A stretch of DNA of 48,058 nt, taken from a virus. Below are positions 24,109 to 32,257 of the stretch, in pieces. Positions within the stretch are counted from its first letter, which is position 1, and each line of letters starts with the position of its first letter. The position numbers were made by a program, and so were the translations under genes. The notes under the pieces are model-generated. The model saw nothing but the letters and a program-made list of their open reading frames with translations. It was not told where the DNA came from and made no database searches. Location of the stretch: the IMG/VR virus record IMGVR_UViG_3300010334_000088, positions 1 through 48,058 of that record; one strand, given 5' to 3'.

Positions 24109-25200
24109 ATGTATTCAACCACCGCCTACATTTATCAACAGATCCAGAGAATTTTATTAATCGACACTTCAGGCGAGGGTGATACGTTTGTCCGGAGGTG
24201 GGAACCAGTGTACGCAAAAAAACTAACAATCAACAAGGGCGTGGATAACGTGATCTTGTTTGAATTTGTCAACCAAGACCAAAAACCAGTGAACATCACC
24301 GGTAGTGATCTCATGTTCAGATTGATCAATCTGCCAGGAGACGTTCAACTGCTGGAAAAGCCCATGGTCATACTCAATTCTGTAACAGGTCGTGCCAAGG
24401 TGACTCTGTTGGCAGCAGAAACTACAGAATTGCCAACAGAGCCTGCCAGTTACTCCATAGATAGAACCAGCGGTAATTTGACAGAAGCAGTGTTTGTTAA
24501 TGCACAAGCACAGGCCCGTGCTGACGTGGATATCCAAGATAGTGTACTGCCAGAATTTGTGCCCAGTCACACTGTGACCATACCCACCATATATGGCCCA
24601 GAGATTTATTTAAATCCGGTCAATGCTGGCAACTATCCAGACTGGGCTCTCAATCCGCCCAGTATTGGCAACACAACTCCCAACCCCGAACGTTACACCA
24701 GTCATGTGCCCACAGTCGGTGCCAGCCAAACCACTTTCCAGTTGACCATGGATCACTTTACTGGCAACGTCAAAGCCCAGGCAGCCGAAAATTACGAAAG
24801 TATCTGGTACGATGTCAGCAACATCAACACCTATCTCAACAGAACTGGTCAAGACTATATCAATGTGTTGGGTTACCATCCCTTGTTGCGCTTGGCCATC
24901 AACAGTTATTCGGGTGCAGAGATTGTGAGTATGGCCACAGCCAATGCCACAGTGGCCAATGGTGTGGTCACAGGCATCACTGTAGTTAATTCGGGCAATG
25001 GATATCTAGCACCACCCAAGGTATCAATCATTGGCTTTGGTGCAGGTGCTGTGGCCGAGGCAGAAATCTCCGATGGCATAGTAAGTGCCATAAATGTTAT
25101 TGAAGGAGGCACTGGCTACGTGCCCGGACCGGCCAATCCAAATCAGGCTGTTCAGGTGGTTATTTCAACCGGCGCTATCGTAGACATACTTAGTAGATGA
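24109..25200 (+). CDS. Virion structural protein, probably tail or baseplate
   Basis: 363 residues. The N-terminal ~110 residues have a BppU-like beta pattern (LFEFVNQDQKPVNITGSDLM), common at the start of fibre or baseplate-attached proteins. The C-terminal ~110 residues contain two related beta repeats, VVNSGNGYLAPPKVSIIGFG and INVIEGGTGYVPGP, typical of marine myovirus structural proteins. The middle is rich in Asn, Pro and Thr. No enzyme motif. It has its own late box and shares 4 nt with the SGNH gene. Confidence 0.75.
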   Translation: MYSTTAYIYQQIQRILLIDTSGEGDTFVRRWEPVYAKKLTINKGVDNVILFEFVNQDQKPVNITGSDLMFRLINLPGDVQLLEKPMVILNSVTGRAKVTLLAAETTELPTEPASYSIDRTSGNLTEAVFVNAQAQARADVDIQDSVLPEFVPSHTVTIPTIYGPEIYLNPVNAGNYPDWALNPPSIGNTTPNPERYTSHVPTVGASQTTFQLTMDHFTGNVKAQAAENYESIWYDVSNINTYLNRTGQDYINVLGYHPLLRLAINSYSGAEIVSMATANATVANGVVTGITVVNSGNGYLAPPKVSIIGFGAGAVAEAEISDGIVSAINVIEGGTGYVPGPANPNQAVQVVISTGAIVDILSR

Positions 25201-25928
25201 CATTTAAAAAAATTGTAGGGTTTGGTGACTCCTGGATGTACGGAGATGAGTTGCTGGATCCTGCGCTGATTCAACAGCATTCTGACGCACACACATGCTG
25301 GCATCAAAACGATGACTATCGCAACAGTCATAACTTTTTAGGATTACTGGGCAAACACTATTCTGTACCCGTAGAAAATTTTGGTGTGCCGGGCGGAAGT
25401 ATGCAGAGTTCTATCTGGACTTTTCAGTGGTGGCTGGAACATGAATCTGTGCCAGAAGATTGCCTAGTGCTGGTAGGACATACTGATTCGGATCGACTGA
25501 GTTTTTACAATCCCAATCACCGCAGTTACTCCAATGATCCTCCCTGGAACAAGTTCATACACTCTACCTGGGTAGAATATGGATCCAGTGTTGTACCCGA
25601 AGAGTTCAGAACCATGATCAAACAGCAGTTGGTCCTGACCAATTGTGCAGAACTGGCTAGACTCAATCACATGCAGACCCTGATGTTCTTTGATGGCATA
25701 GCAGCCAGACGCAACATACCCGTCATGCAGTTTCATATCATGCCGGCTGATAATCAAATGAATCTCCCAACAGAGATCTGGCCCGGCTTTGCAACCACCG
25801 TGTGGTTTCGTGATCACCCAGGAAATCAAAAGCGCGAATTGATTATGCCCGGTGGCCATCCCAACGAAATTGGGCACGAAATGATTGCCAACAAGTTGAT
25901 TTCTACCATAGATTCTGCTACAATGTAG
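25197..25928 (+). CDS. SGNH/GDSL hydrolase-like protein
   Basis: 243 residues. Block I is VGFGDSWMYGDEL with the nucleophile Ser12 in GDS; block V is GGHPNEIGHEM near residue 221-231, giving the catalytic His in HPNEIGH. A Gly in NFGVPGGS (about 62-69) fits block II and the LVGHTDSDR region fits block III with a variation. The family removes acyl groups from lipids or sugars. Directly after a tail/baseplate-type gene, it may act on host surface polysaccharide O-acetyl groups, or be a virion enzyme. No signal peptide. The primase promoter lies inside its last codons. Confidence 0.75.
   Translation: MTFKKIVGFGDSWMYGDELLDPALIQQHSDAHTCWHQNDDYRNSHNFLGLLGKHYSVPVENFGVPGGSMQSSIWTFQWWLEHESVPEDCLVLVGHTDSDRLSFYNPNHRSYSNDPPWNKFIHSTWVEYGSSVVPEEFRTMIKQQLVLTNCAELARLNHMQTLMFFDGIAARRNIPVMQFHIMPADNQMNLPTEIWPGFATTVWFRDHPGNQKRELIMPGGHPNEIGHEMIANKLISTIDSATM
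25896..25924 (+). promoter_or_regulatory. Sigma-70 promoter for a leaderless primase mRNA
   Basis: TTGATT (25896-25901), 17-nt spacer, TACAAT (25919-25924), inside the end of the hydrolase gene. The predicted start falls at the ATG at 25931. Confidence 0.65.
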
Positions 25929-25930
25929 CA

Positions 25931-26920
25931 ATGCTTGATATACTTCAGTACCTGCCTGCGAAAAGAAAACCCAGTCCACAAGGCTGGCTGAGTTTCAATG
26001 CGGTGTGTTGTACTCATAATAGCAACAGCCTGGATCGACGTGGACGTGGTGGTATCAAGGTAACCGAACAAGGGTGGAGTTATCACTGCTTCAACTGTGC
26101 CTACACAGCCAGTTTTGTTCTAGGTCGCACAGTGAGTTTCAAGGCCAAGAGATTGCTGTCATGGATGGGTGTGCCCGACAGTGAGATTGACATGCTGAAT
26201 CTCGAAAGCCTGCGTCATCGTAGCATACACGGCATCATTGAAGACCGACAACGAGTATTCAACACACTCAGTGACATCAAGTTTGAAGAGTCGGATGACT
26301 TTCCGCCTTTTTCAGAAGTGGTCACACCGGAACATCCTCTCTACTGGAACTATATCAGGCAACGTCATGTGCCCGAAGACTTTCCTATAATGACTGCAAT
26401 CAAGAACGATGGAGTTCATTGGGTCAGACCATTTGTGTTGGTGCCTTTTACATACGACAATCGGGTGGTGGGCTGGTGTGCTAGATTCCTAGATGACAAA
26501 CAGCCACGGTACATCAATCACTCACAACCGGGATATGTGTTTGGCACAGACTTACAACACTCAGATTGGCAACATGTACTTGTGATGGAAGGTATCTTTG
26601 ATGCACTTTCAATTGGTGGGCTTGCTGTGATGCATAATACCATTAGTGACAGTCAAGCAAGATTGATACGCAGTCTTGGACGTGAAGTCACTGTGGTACC
26701 TGATCAAGACACAGCAGGTGTGGAACTGATTGACCGTGCTCAGGAACTGGGCTGGGCAGTGAGCATACCCGAATGGCCAGAAGGATGTAAAGACGTCAAT
26801 GACGCTGTGATAAAACTGGGCAGACTGGGAGCCCTGCTAACTATTATGGCCGCAAGAGAAACCAGTAAGATCAAAATAGAAATAAGGAAACGACAACTTG
26901 TTAAAAGAATACGGACTTGA
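25931..26920 (+). CDS. DNA primase (gp61-like)
   Basis: 329 residues. The N-terminal zinc-binding domain has Cys26/27, His29, Cys53 and Cys56 (CCTHN...YHCFNC). The TOPRIM domain has VLVMEGIFDA with Glu220 and VVPDQDTAG with Asp258 and Asp260. Gp61 makes RNA primers for lagging-strand synthesis and works with the gp41 helicase, the next gene, overlapping by 23 nt. Length is near T4 gp61 (342). It has its own promoter overlapping the previous gene. Confidence 0.92.
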   Translation: MLDILQYLPAKRKPSPQGWLSFNAVCCTHNSNSLDRRGRGGIKVTEQGWSYHCFNCAYTASFVLGRTVSFKAKRLLSWMGVPDSEIDMLNLESLRHRSIHGIIEDRQRVFNTLSDIKFEESDDFPPFSEVVTPEHPLYWNYIRQRHVPEDFPIMTAIKNDGVHWVRPFVLVPFTYDNRVVGWCARFLDDKQPRYINHSQPGYVFGTDLQHSDWQHVLVMEGIFDALSIGGLAVMHNTISDSQARLIRSLGREVTVVPDQDTAGVELIDRAQELGWAVSIPEWPEGCKDVNDAVIKLGRLGALLTIMAARETSKIKIEIRKRQLVKRIRT

Positions 26921-28346
26921 CGTCCAACGACTATTTCTAGAGATGATGTTGGAAGACGCAACAAGTTATGTGCGTGTTCAAAACATCTATAACCCGCAGA
27001 ACTTTGACAAGAGTTTGAGACCAGCGGCTGAGTTTATCAAAGAACACTCAGACAAACACAAGACCATGCCCGACAGGTCACAAATATCTGCAACCACTGG
27101 TGTTCGACTTGCACCCGTGCCAGACCTAAACGAAGGTCACTTTGACTGGTTCATGGGCGAGTTTGAAGCATTTACTCGACGTCAAGAACTTGAGCGTGCT
27201 ATTTTAAAATCAGCAGACTTGTTGGAGAAGGGCGAGTTTGAACCCGTTGAAAAACTTATCAAAGATGCAGTACAAATTTCACTTACCAAAGACATGGGCA
27301 CGGATTACTTTGCTGATCCTAAGTCTCGCATTGAAAAATACTTCAACTCGGGTGGACAAGTAAGCACAGGTTGGCCACAACTGGACAGACTGCTGTATGG
27401 CGGATTTTCGCGTGGTGAACTCAATATCTTTGCAGGTGGTTCTGGTTCAGGTAAGAGTCTGGTCATGATGAACATTGCGCTCAACTGGTTGCAACAAGGC
27501 TTGAGTGGTGTTTATATCACACTAGAACTTTCAGAAGAACTCACAAGTTTGCGTACTGATGCCATGTTGACCAACATGAGTACCAAAGACATCCGTCGTG
27601 ACATGGACACAACTGAACTCAAGGTCAAACTAGTGGCCAAAAAGTCCGGCAACTATCAAGTGAAAGGCCTGCCAGCACAGAGCAACATCAACGACATTCG
27701 TGCTTATTTGAAAGAATATCAAATTCAAACAGGCAAGCGAGTGGACTTTGTGATGATTGACTATTTGGACTTGTTGATGCCGGTGAGTGCAAAAGTCAGC
27801 CCCAATGACTTGTTTGTGAAAGACAAGTATGTGAGTGAAGAACTGCGTAACTTGGCCAAAGAACTGGCTGTGTTGATGGTCACAGCGTCGCAGTTGAATC
27901 GGTCGGCTGTGGAAGAAGTAGAGTTTGATCACTCGCATATTTCAGGTGGTATTTCAAAGATTAACACAGCAGACAACGTGTTTGGTATCTTTACAAGTAG
28001 AGCAATGAAAGAGCGTGGCAAGTATCAAATACAATGTATGAAGAGTCGGAGTTCAACAGGTGTAGGACAAAAGATTGACTTGGAATACAACATCGAAACC
28101 ATGCGTATCACAGATGAGGGCGGAGACGAGAAGGACAACTTCCGTGGTGGTGCCAAACCCAGCATCATGGATTCAATCAAGGCCCGAAGTCAAGTCAAAT
28201 CCGCAGAAGAAGGCGAGTCCAGTAACCCGCCCTGGGAACGTGCTCGACCTCGAGAAGACTTTGATCTAGAAGCCCCCAAGATCACTGCCGACGTGCAAAG
28301 TGCCAAACTAAAGACGTTGCTGGGACAAATCAAAACCAGTGGATAA
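26898..28346 (+). CDS. Replicative DnaB-type helicase (gp41-like)
   Basis: 482 residues. Start is TTG at 26898, preceded by AAGGA at a suitable distance; the first ATG would remove 15 residues (LKEYGLDVQRLFLE) that look like part of the N-domain. Walker A GGSGSGKS (180-187), Walker B VDFVMIDYLD (Asp288) and later TASQLNRSA and CMKSRSS segments are those of the DnaB/gp41 RecA-like core. It forms the hexameric 5'-3' helicase of the primosome. The C-terminal ~80 residues are charged and Pro-rich and may bind partners. Confidence 0.95.
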   Translation: MLKEYGLDVQRLFLEMMLEDATSYVRVQNIYNPQNFDKSLRPAAEFIKEHSDKHKTMPDRSQISATTGVRLAPVPDLNEGHFDWFMGEFEAFTRRQELERAILKSADLLEKGEFEPVEKLIKDAVQISLTKDMGTDYFADPKSRIEKYFNSGGQVSTGWPQLDRLLYGGFSRGELNIFAGGSGSGKSLVMMNIALNWLQQGLSGVYITLELSEELTSLRTDAMLTNMSTKDIRRDMDTTELKVKLVAKKSGNYQVKGLPAQSNINDIRAYLKEYQIQTGKRVDFVMIDYLDLLMPVSAKVSPNDLFVKDKYVSEELRNLAKELAVLMVTASQLNRSAVEEVEFDHSHISGGISKINTADNVFGIFTSRAMKERGKYQIQCMKSRSSTGVGQKIDLEYNIETMRITDEGGDEKDNFRGGAKPSIMDSIKARSQVKSAEEGESSNPPWERARPREDFDLEAPKITADVQSAKLKTLLGQIKTSG

Positions 28347-28351
28347 CAGCA

Positions 28352-28843
28352 GTGTTTGATTACAATAGTTGGCGTGATCAACAACTAGGTGGATTCGCAG
28401 GTGTACGGCCCACAGATATTCTTGCGCAAGAGCAAGTAATGTTGGATTTTGTAAAAAATCACAATACTATTTGTTGGAAATGGCTGGGAGACAATACCAG
28501 GTTCAAATTGATATGCCAACAGCATTTTTGCATCACCGATGGCCGGGCTCAAGGTGTAATTTTGTTTGGTCAACACCTGCATCGCATGACCACTAAAAGG
28601 CTGGTAACCAAGGTAAAAGAAATTACGAAAGACTTTGATTATGCCTATGTAGCAGTCAATCGTTACGAAGTGATCAGTCATGATTTTGACATGATATTGC
28701 CTGATACAATTGAGGAATCGTTGGACTGTCTAATGCAGTATTGTGATCCTCGATTCACAAGACTTCATACTTTTGATCAAGTGGACGGCAATCATATGGT
28801 TGCCGCGCACCCAATGGATTGTTACAGACTATGCAAGTTATAA
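28352..28843 (+). CDS. Hypothetical protein, first gene of accessory cassette B
   Basis: 163 residues, GTG start 5 nt after the gp41 stop. Composition is rich in Asp, His, Phe and Cys. Contains a central VILFGQHLHRMTTKRL and a YAYVAVNRYEVISHDFD strand pair. No known motif. The coding style is AT-richer than gp41, as in cassette genes downstream. It overlaps the next gene by 13 nt. Role unknown; linked to radical SAM enzyme 3 by position. Confidence 0.6.
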   Translation: MFDYNSWRDQQLGGFAGVRPTDILAQEQVMLDFVKNHNTICWKWLGDNTRFKLICQQHFCITDGRAQGVILFGQHLHRMTTKRLVTKVKEITKDFDYAYVAVNRYEVISHDFDMILPDTIEESLDCLMQYCDPRFTRLHTFDQVDGNHMVAAHPMDCYRLCKL

Positions 28844-29379
28844 CATCTTATCTGGACCAAGGACCTATTAGGGCTGTTCAACAGTGGCGATTGTATCATC
28901 TGAGTAGACCCAATCTAAAACAATGGCGGCAAACACGACATGGCAAAAGATATGTGCTTGACAGCACTGACCATTGGATACTGAATAATCTGCCTGATAA
29001 AAGGCTAACACTAGTTGATTGTGCTGGTTGGTATTTTAAACAATTTGGTATTGCTACCACTTGCCTAGAGTCAGATGAAATTGCCAAACACTACTGGCCC
29101 TCATGCCATGTTGAGCCTGACATATTCACACATCGGCCCACCTATATATCCACAGCCGATCCGGTTGTGTTTAAATACTCTTGGTTTTTGAGATATGCCA
29201 CCGTTGAGCAATTTGTTGAGTTTATTCAAGTCTGGGTGCAATCTACAACCGTTATCAATTTTGAGCCTCGCTATGTGCAACACAATCATCTCAAACACAG
29301 GCTAGTGGACCAGGTACGACCCATGATAAAATTTGATATTCAAGAGGTAGATCACAATTTATGGATCCTTGAGCCATGA
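28831..29379 (+). CDS. Possible degenerate methyltransferase-like protein
   Basis: 182 residues from MQVITSYLDQ; the frame also has a TTG four codons upstream, but the ATG is preferred. RLTLVDCAGWYFKQFG (about 53-68) resembles the first strand and loop of a Rossmann methyltransferase, and TTCLESDE resembles the acidic end of strand 2, but the Gly-rich loop is poor. TTVINFEPRYVQHNHLKHR follows later. It may bind SAM or only share the fold. It overlaps radical SAM enzyme 3 by 4 nt. Assignment is weak. Confidence 0.4.
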   Translation: MQVITSYLDQGPIRAVQQWRLYHLSRPNLKQWRQTRHGKRYVLDSTDHWILNNLPDKRLTLVDCAGWYFKQFGIATTCLESDEIAKHYWPSCHVEPDIFTHRPTYISTADPVVFKYSWFLRYATVEQFVEFIQVWVQSTTVINFEPRYVQHNHLKHRLVDQVRPMIKFDIQEVDHNLWILEP

Positions 29380-30392
29380 TCAAACAGTGTGTGTTGATGC
29401 AACACGGATTGACTTTGCACTCAAAAGGCCTGGGCACTTGCTGTTACAATTACAACAATCCCAAAAGTAATAGTGGTTATGATATAGACCCAGTGGCATG
29501 TGCCACTTGCGTTGATCAAGAAAATGCCAACATAAAAAGTTATCGGCAAGGAGCCAATGAGCAGTATGGTTTATCACATGACCACCGCGATCCATTGGTG
29601 TTGGATTTGTCACCTAATCTGAATTGTAATCTTGTTTGTAAAATTTGCGATGAAAACAGAAGTAGTAGTTGGGCCAAACTCAAACAAATCAAAATTCACC
29701 AAGATTACAATGTGTCAATTGATAAATTTGTGTCCGTGCTTGGATCCGTTGACATGACGCACGTGAAAGAAATAAATTTTTCGGGTGGAGAGCCATTGTT
29801 AAACAACAACATGATTCGATATCTTGAGAAGTTGGAAAATCAAATTGATTTTTCCAAATGCACACTTAGGTTCAGTACCAATGGTACTGTGCCATTGACT
29901 GCAAAGATGTCAAATTTTTTCTTGAAGTTCAAATTGGTATTGGCTAGATTTAGCATTGATGACGTAGAGGCAGGATTTGAATATCAACGATGTCCTGCAA
30001 AATGGGCACAATGCCAGACAAATTGGCAACTGTTCTTGGACAACATGCCACACAATATCATTCCCAGTATCAATCGAACTGTGAGTATACTGAATATTAG
30101 AAGATTGCACCTGCTGGATCAATGGCATGATAATTATCTGCTGACTAGATTCGGCGACCCAATTGAATTGATTGATCATCAGGCTTTTGGTGATTACAGT
30201 TTGAATCATCTCACGTCAGCCCTCAAGCAGGACATACTGCTCCGTGGATCAATTCGTGCTCAAGATGCGGTGCGATCTTACACACCCGGCAACGTGCAAA
30301 AATTGATTTCGGTGATTCAACAACACGATGCCTTGCACCATACTAGTATCATGGATTTTGATGCTGAATTGTATAGATTGATTTGTGAATGA
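29376..30392 (+). CDS. Radical SAM enzyme 3, twitch-type, extra N-terminal cysteines
   Basis: 338 residues. Cluster motif CNLVCKIC (Cys84, 88, 91) followed by SGGEPLL (136-142). N-terminal set: Cys5, Cys22/Cys23 and CATC (42-45). Cys5-x17-Cys23 has exactly the spacing of the first pair in the other two radical SAM proteins of the window. RSSSWA after the cluster matches the SSKW of enzyme 2. It overlaps neighbours by 4 nt on both sides. The substrate is unknown; neighbours are sulfotransferase-like and methyltransferase-like. Confidence 0.85.
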   Translation: MIKQCVLMQHGLTLHSKGLGTCCYNYNNPKSNSGYDIDPVACATCVDQENANIKSYRQGANEQYGLSHDHRDPLVLDLSPNLNCNLVCKICDENRSSSWAKLKQIKIHQDYNVSIDKFVSVLGSVDMTHVKEINFSGGEPLLNNNMIRYLEKLENQIDFSKCTLRFSTNGTVPLTAKMSNFFLKFKLVLARFSIDDVEAGFEYQRCPAKWAQCQTNWQLFLDNMPHNIIPSINRTVSILNIRRLHLLDQWHDNYLLTRFGDPIELIDHQAFGDYSLNHLTSALKQDILLRGSIRAQDAVRSYTPGNVQKLISVIQQHDALHHTSIMDFDAELYRLICE

Positions 30393-31129
30393 AAATAACA
30401 ATTGTATTTTGCGAAGGTCATGGTGGACATTTTTTTAGATCTCTCTTGCTGAATCATCCGTTAGACATGGTTGCTTTTAAAATGTCAGACCTTATGGGCC
30501 AACCTCACCCAGGGCTAGAGGTCATTGTGACTCACAGTGTGGATCAAGTTGCGCTGTCAGATTTGGTATTTAGGATTTTGCCGACACACAATATCTACAA
30601 TCCTATCTATAATGTTTTTATGAAAAAAATGTTGCCGGAGGACTTTCCTGGATTTGACTTGGTCAATTGGGCGGATGATACTGTATTTTGGTACGACAAG
30701 TGCTACTGTCTGATCAAGGAATATTTTGATAGAATACACAGAGATATTGCAACAAATAACATTGCCAATATCATTGATTTTGATCGTTTGACCAAGCCAG
30801 AGTATCTTGCTGATTTGTTAGATCAACACCTTGGCCTGGCATTTGATCACAATCGTCGTGCATTTGCAGAAAAATATGCCCAATTACAACTGCCGATTGC
30901 TCTGGCAGATGATGACGCCACATCAATGCAGGATATTTTGGCACCCATTACTGATCAAATGTTGAGGCAAAATCCATGGTTTTGGGCCTATGCTGTGTTT
31001 AAATTTGAACACAACAACAATTTAACAGAACAGGATCGTGCATGGTCTATCGACAATTGCAAAATCCCCCAAACCCGCTACGATTTGTTGCAATATCAAT
31101 TTCTCAAACAAACTGAATCAAATAAATAA
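30389..31129 (+). CDS. Possible P-loop sulfotransferase-like protein
   Basis: 246 residues. TIVFCEGHGGHFFRSLLL (4-21) could be a divergent P-loop. Later IIDFDRLTKPEYLADLLDQHLGL-type spacing (a strand, an acidic residue, then a helix ending LGL) resembles the C-terminal half of sulfotransferases. A clear 3'-phosphate box is not visible, so another P-loop transferase or a fold without activity is equally possible. It parallels the sulfotransferase-like gene at 9858, also beside a radical SAM gene. Late box follows the stop. Confidence 0.35.
   Translation: MKITIVFCEGHGGHFFRSLLLNHPLDMVAFKMSDLMGQPHPGLEVIVTHSVDQVALSDLVFRILPTHNIYNPIYNVFMKKMLPEDFPGFDLVNWADDTVFWYDKCYCLIKEYFDRIHRDIATNNIANIIDFDRLTKPEYLADLLDQHLGLAFDHNRRAFAEKYAQLQLPIALADDDATSMQDILAPITDQMLRQNPWFWAYAVFKFEHNNNLTEQDRAWSIDNCKIPQTRYDLLQYQFLKQTESNK
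31121..31128 (+). promoter_or_regulatory. Late-promoter-like box AATAAATA
   Basis: Overlaps the end of the previous gene and lies 21 nt before the ATG at 31150, ahead of a block of virion-like genes. Confidence 0.5.
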
Positions 31130-31149
31130 CTCAAAGGTCACTGACTCAA

Positions 31150-31398
31150 ATGCAAAAACGCACCAGAAGTTTGTTAGAAGAATTGGACTCAATGTATGTT
31201 GAGCGTGAGCGCCATCTAGTGATAGAGAGCCGTGCTAGTAATGTGATAGCCAGTGCTATCAATTTGCTGGAACAAATTGACGCTGTTTTTCCGCCTGAGC
31301 AAGCAGAAAATCTCACTCGTAAATTGCTCAATGCTATTCGCACTAGAGATGCTGGCCGTTTCGAAAGAACAGTGAGACGTACCCATGCAGATTCATGA
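31150..31398 (+). CDS. Small helical conserved phage protein
   Basis: 82 residues, nearly all helix: MQKRTRSLLEELDSMYVERE, a central ASNVIASAINLLEQIDAVF and a basic tail (FERTVRRTH). I recall homologues in T4-like cyanophages with no known role. It overlaps the next gene by 14 nt and begins a late block. A head-assembly or small scaffold role is inferred from context only. Confidence 0.65.
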   Translation: MQKRTRSLLEELDSMYVERERHLVIESRASNVIASAINLLEQIDAVFPPEQAENLTRKLLNAIRTRDAGRFERTVRRTHADS

Positions 31399-32257
31399 AT
31401 TAAATCGACGACAGCCCGTAAATGAACTTGATATTGCAGGGCCTGGCGGTTTAGTGGCCGGTGCCAAAGCCGCATTGGGTGCGCTGAAACAACCAGGTGG
31501 CGCAAAAGATGCTCTTAGAACAGTGACCCCTGGGCAAGCACAAGGACTTTCAAACACAGCAGACTTGACTCAAAGTGATTTTGCTCAGCGCATGCAGGCA
31601 GTCAAAAACAATGCCGCCATAAAACAAGTGGCTGCCAATCTGCAACAGCAGTGGAACAAGGTCAGCAAAACTCTTCCGGCAGCAACAACTCCAGCCGCCG
31701 AACCCAATGTAGAACCAGAAACAACACCACCACCAACTACTTCAGCACCTGCATCGCCTTCAAGTCGATCACGATTGGCCAGCAAAGCAGCCGCCTACAA
31801 AGCCACTCGCAAAGAAAGTGTGCAACTCGACGAAGCGGCATCACTGGGTCAATTGACCGATTGGTATAAACAATCAGTTATTCCAAAGTCAATGGCTGCC
31901 GCATCAGCAAAGTATCTAGCAAATCCTGTGATTAAAACTGCTCTTAACAAGATCGTGGCCACCGCTGATAACCCCGGTGAGCAGTCCAAAGCATTTGCAG
32001 ATCTTGTGGCAGCCACAAGCGTTGTGAGTCAGACAATATCAGCGGAAAATCCCCAACTGGCAGCCGCTGGCGCTACTCGTGCGGCAACCAGTCCACCGGC
32101 CGCGCAGGCAGCCAAAACAAACATAGCACAGGCAGCCGGAATGACACCATCACAAATAGAAGCAATAACAAAGATAACAAGTGCGCTGGGACCAGTAAGC
32201 AGTCGTGATCCAGCCACAGTGAACAGTCTACGAGCACTGGGATTTAATGTACAATGA
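31385..32257 (+). CDS. Ala/Pro/Thr-rich virion-associated protein
   Basis: 290 residues. The N-terminus MQIHELNRRQPVNELDIAG is short, charged and includes a possible gp21-type site (ELD). Residues ~95-145 are low-complexity Pro/Thr/Ser/Ala (TTPPPTTSAPASPSS), likely a flexible linker. KESVQLDEAASLGQLTDWYK begins a helical C-terminal half rich in Ala. No enzymatic motif. It ends overlapping the nucleotidyltransferase/ligase-like gene. It may be a head-internal or ejected protein. Confidence 0.6.
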   Translation: MQIHELNRRQPVNELDIAGPGGLVAGAKAALGALKQPGGAKDALRTVTPGQAQGLSNTADLTQSDFAQRMQAVKNNAAIKQVAANLQQQWNKVSKTLPAATTPAAEPNVEPETTPPPTTSAPASPSSRSRLASKAAAYKATRKESVQLDEAASLGQLTDWYKQSVIPKSMAAASAKYLANPVIKTALNKIVATADNPGEQSKAFADLVAATSVVSQTISAENPQLAAAGATRAATSPPAAQAAKTNIAQAAGMTPSQIEAITKITSALGPVSSRDPATVNSLRALGFNVQ

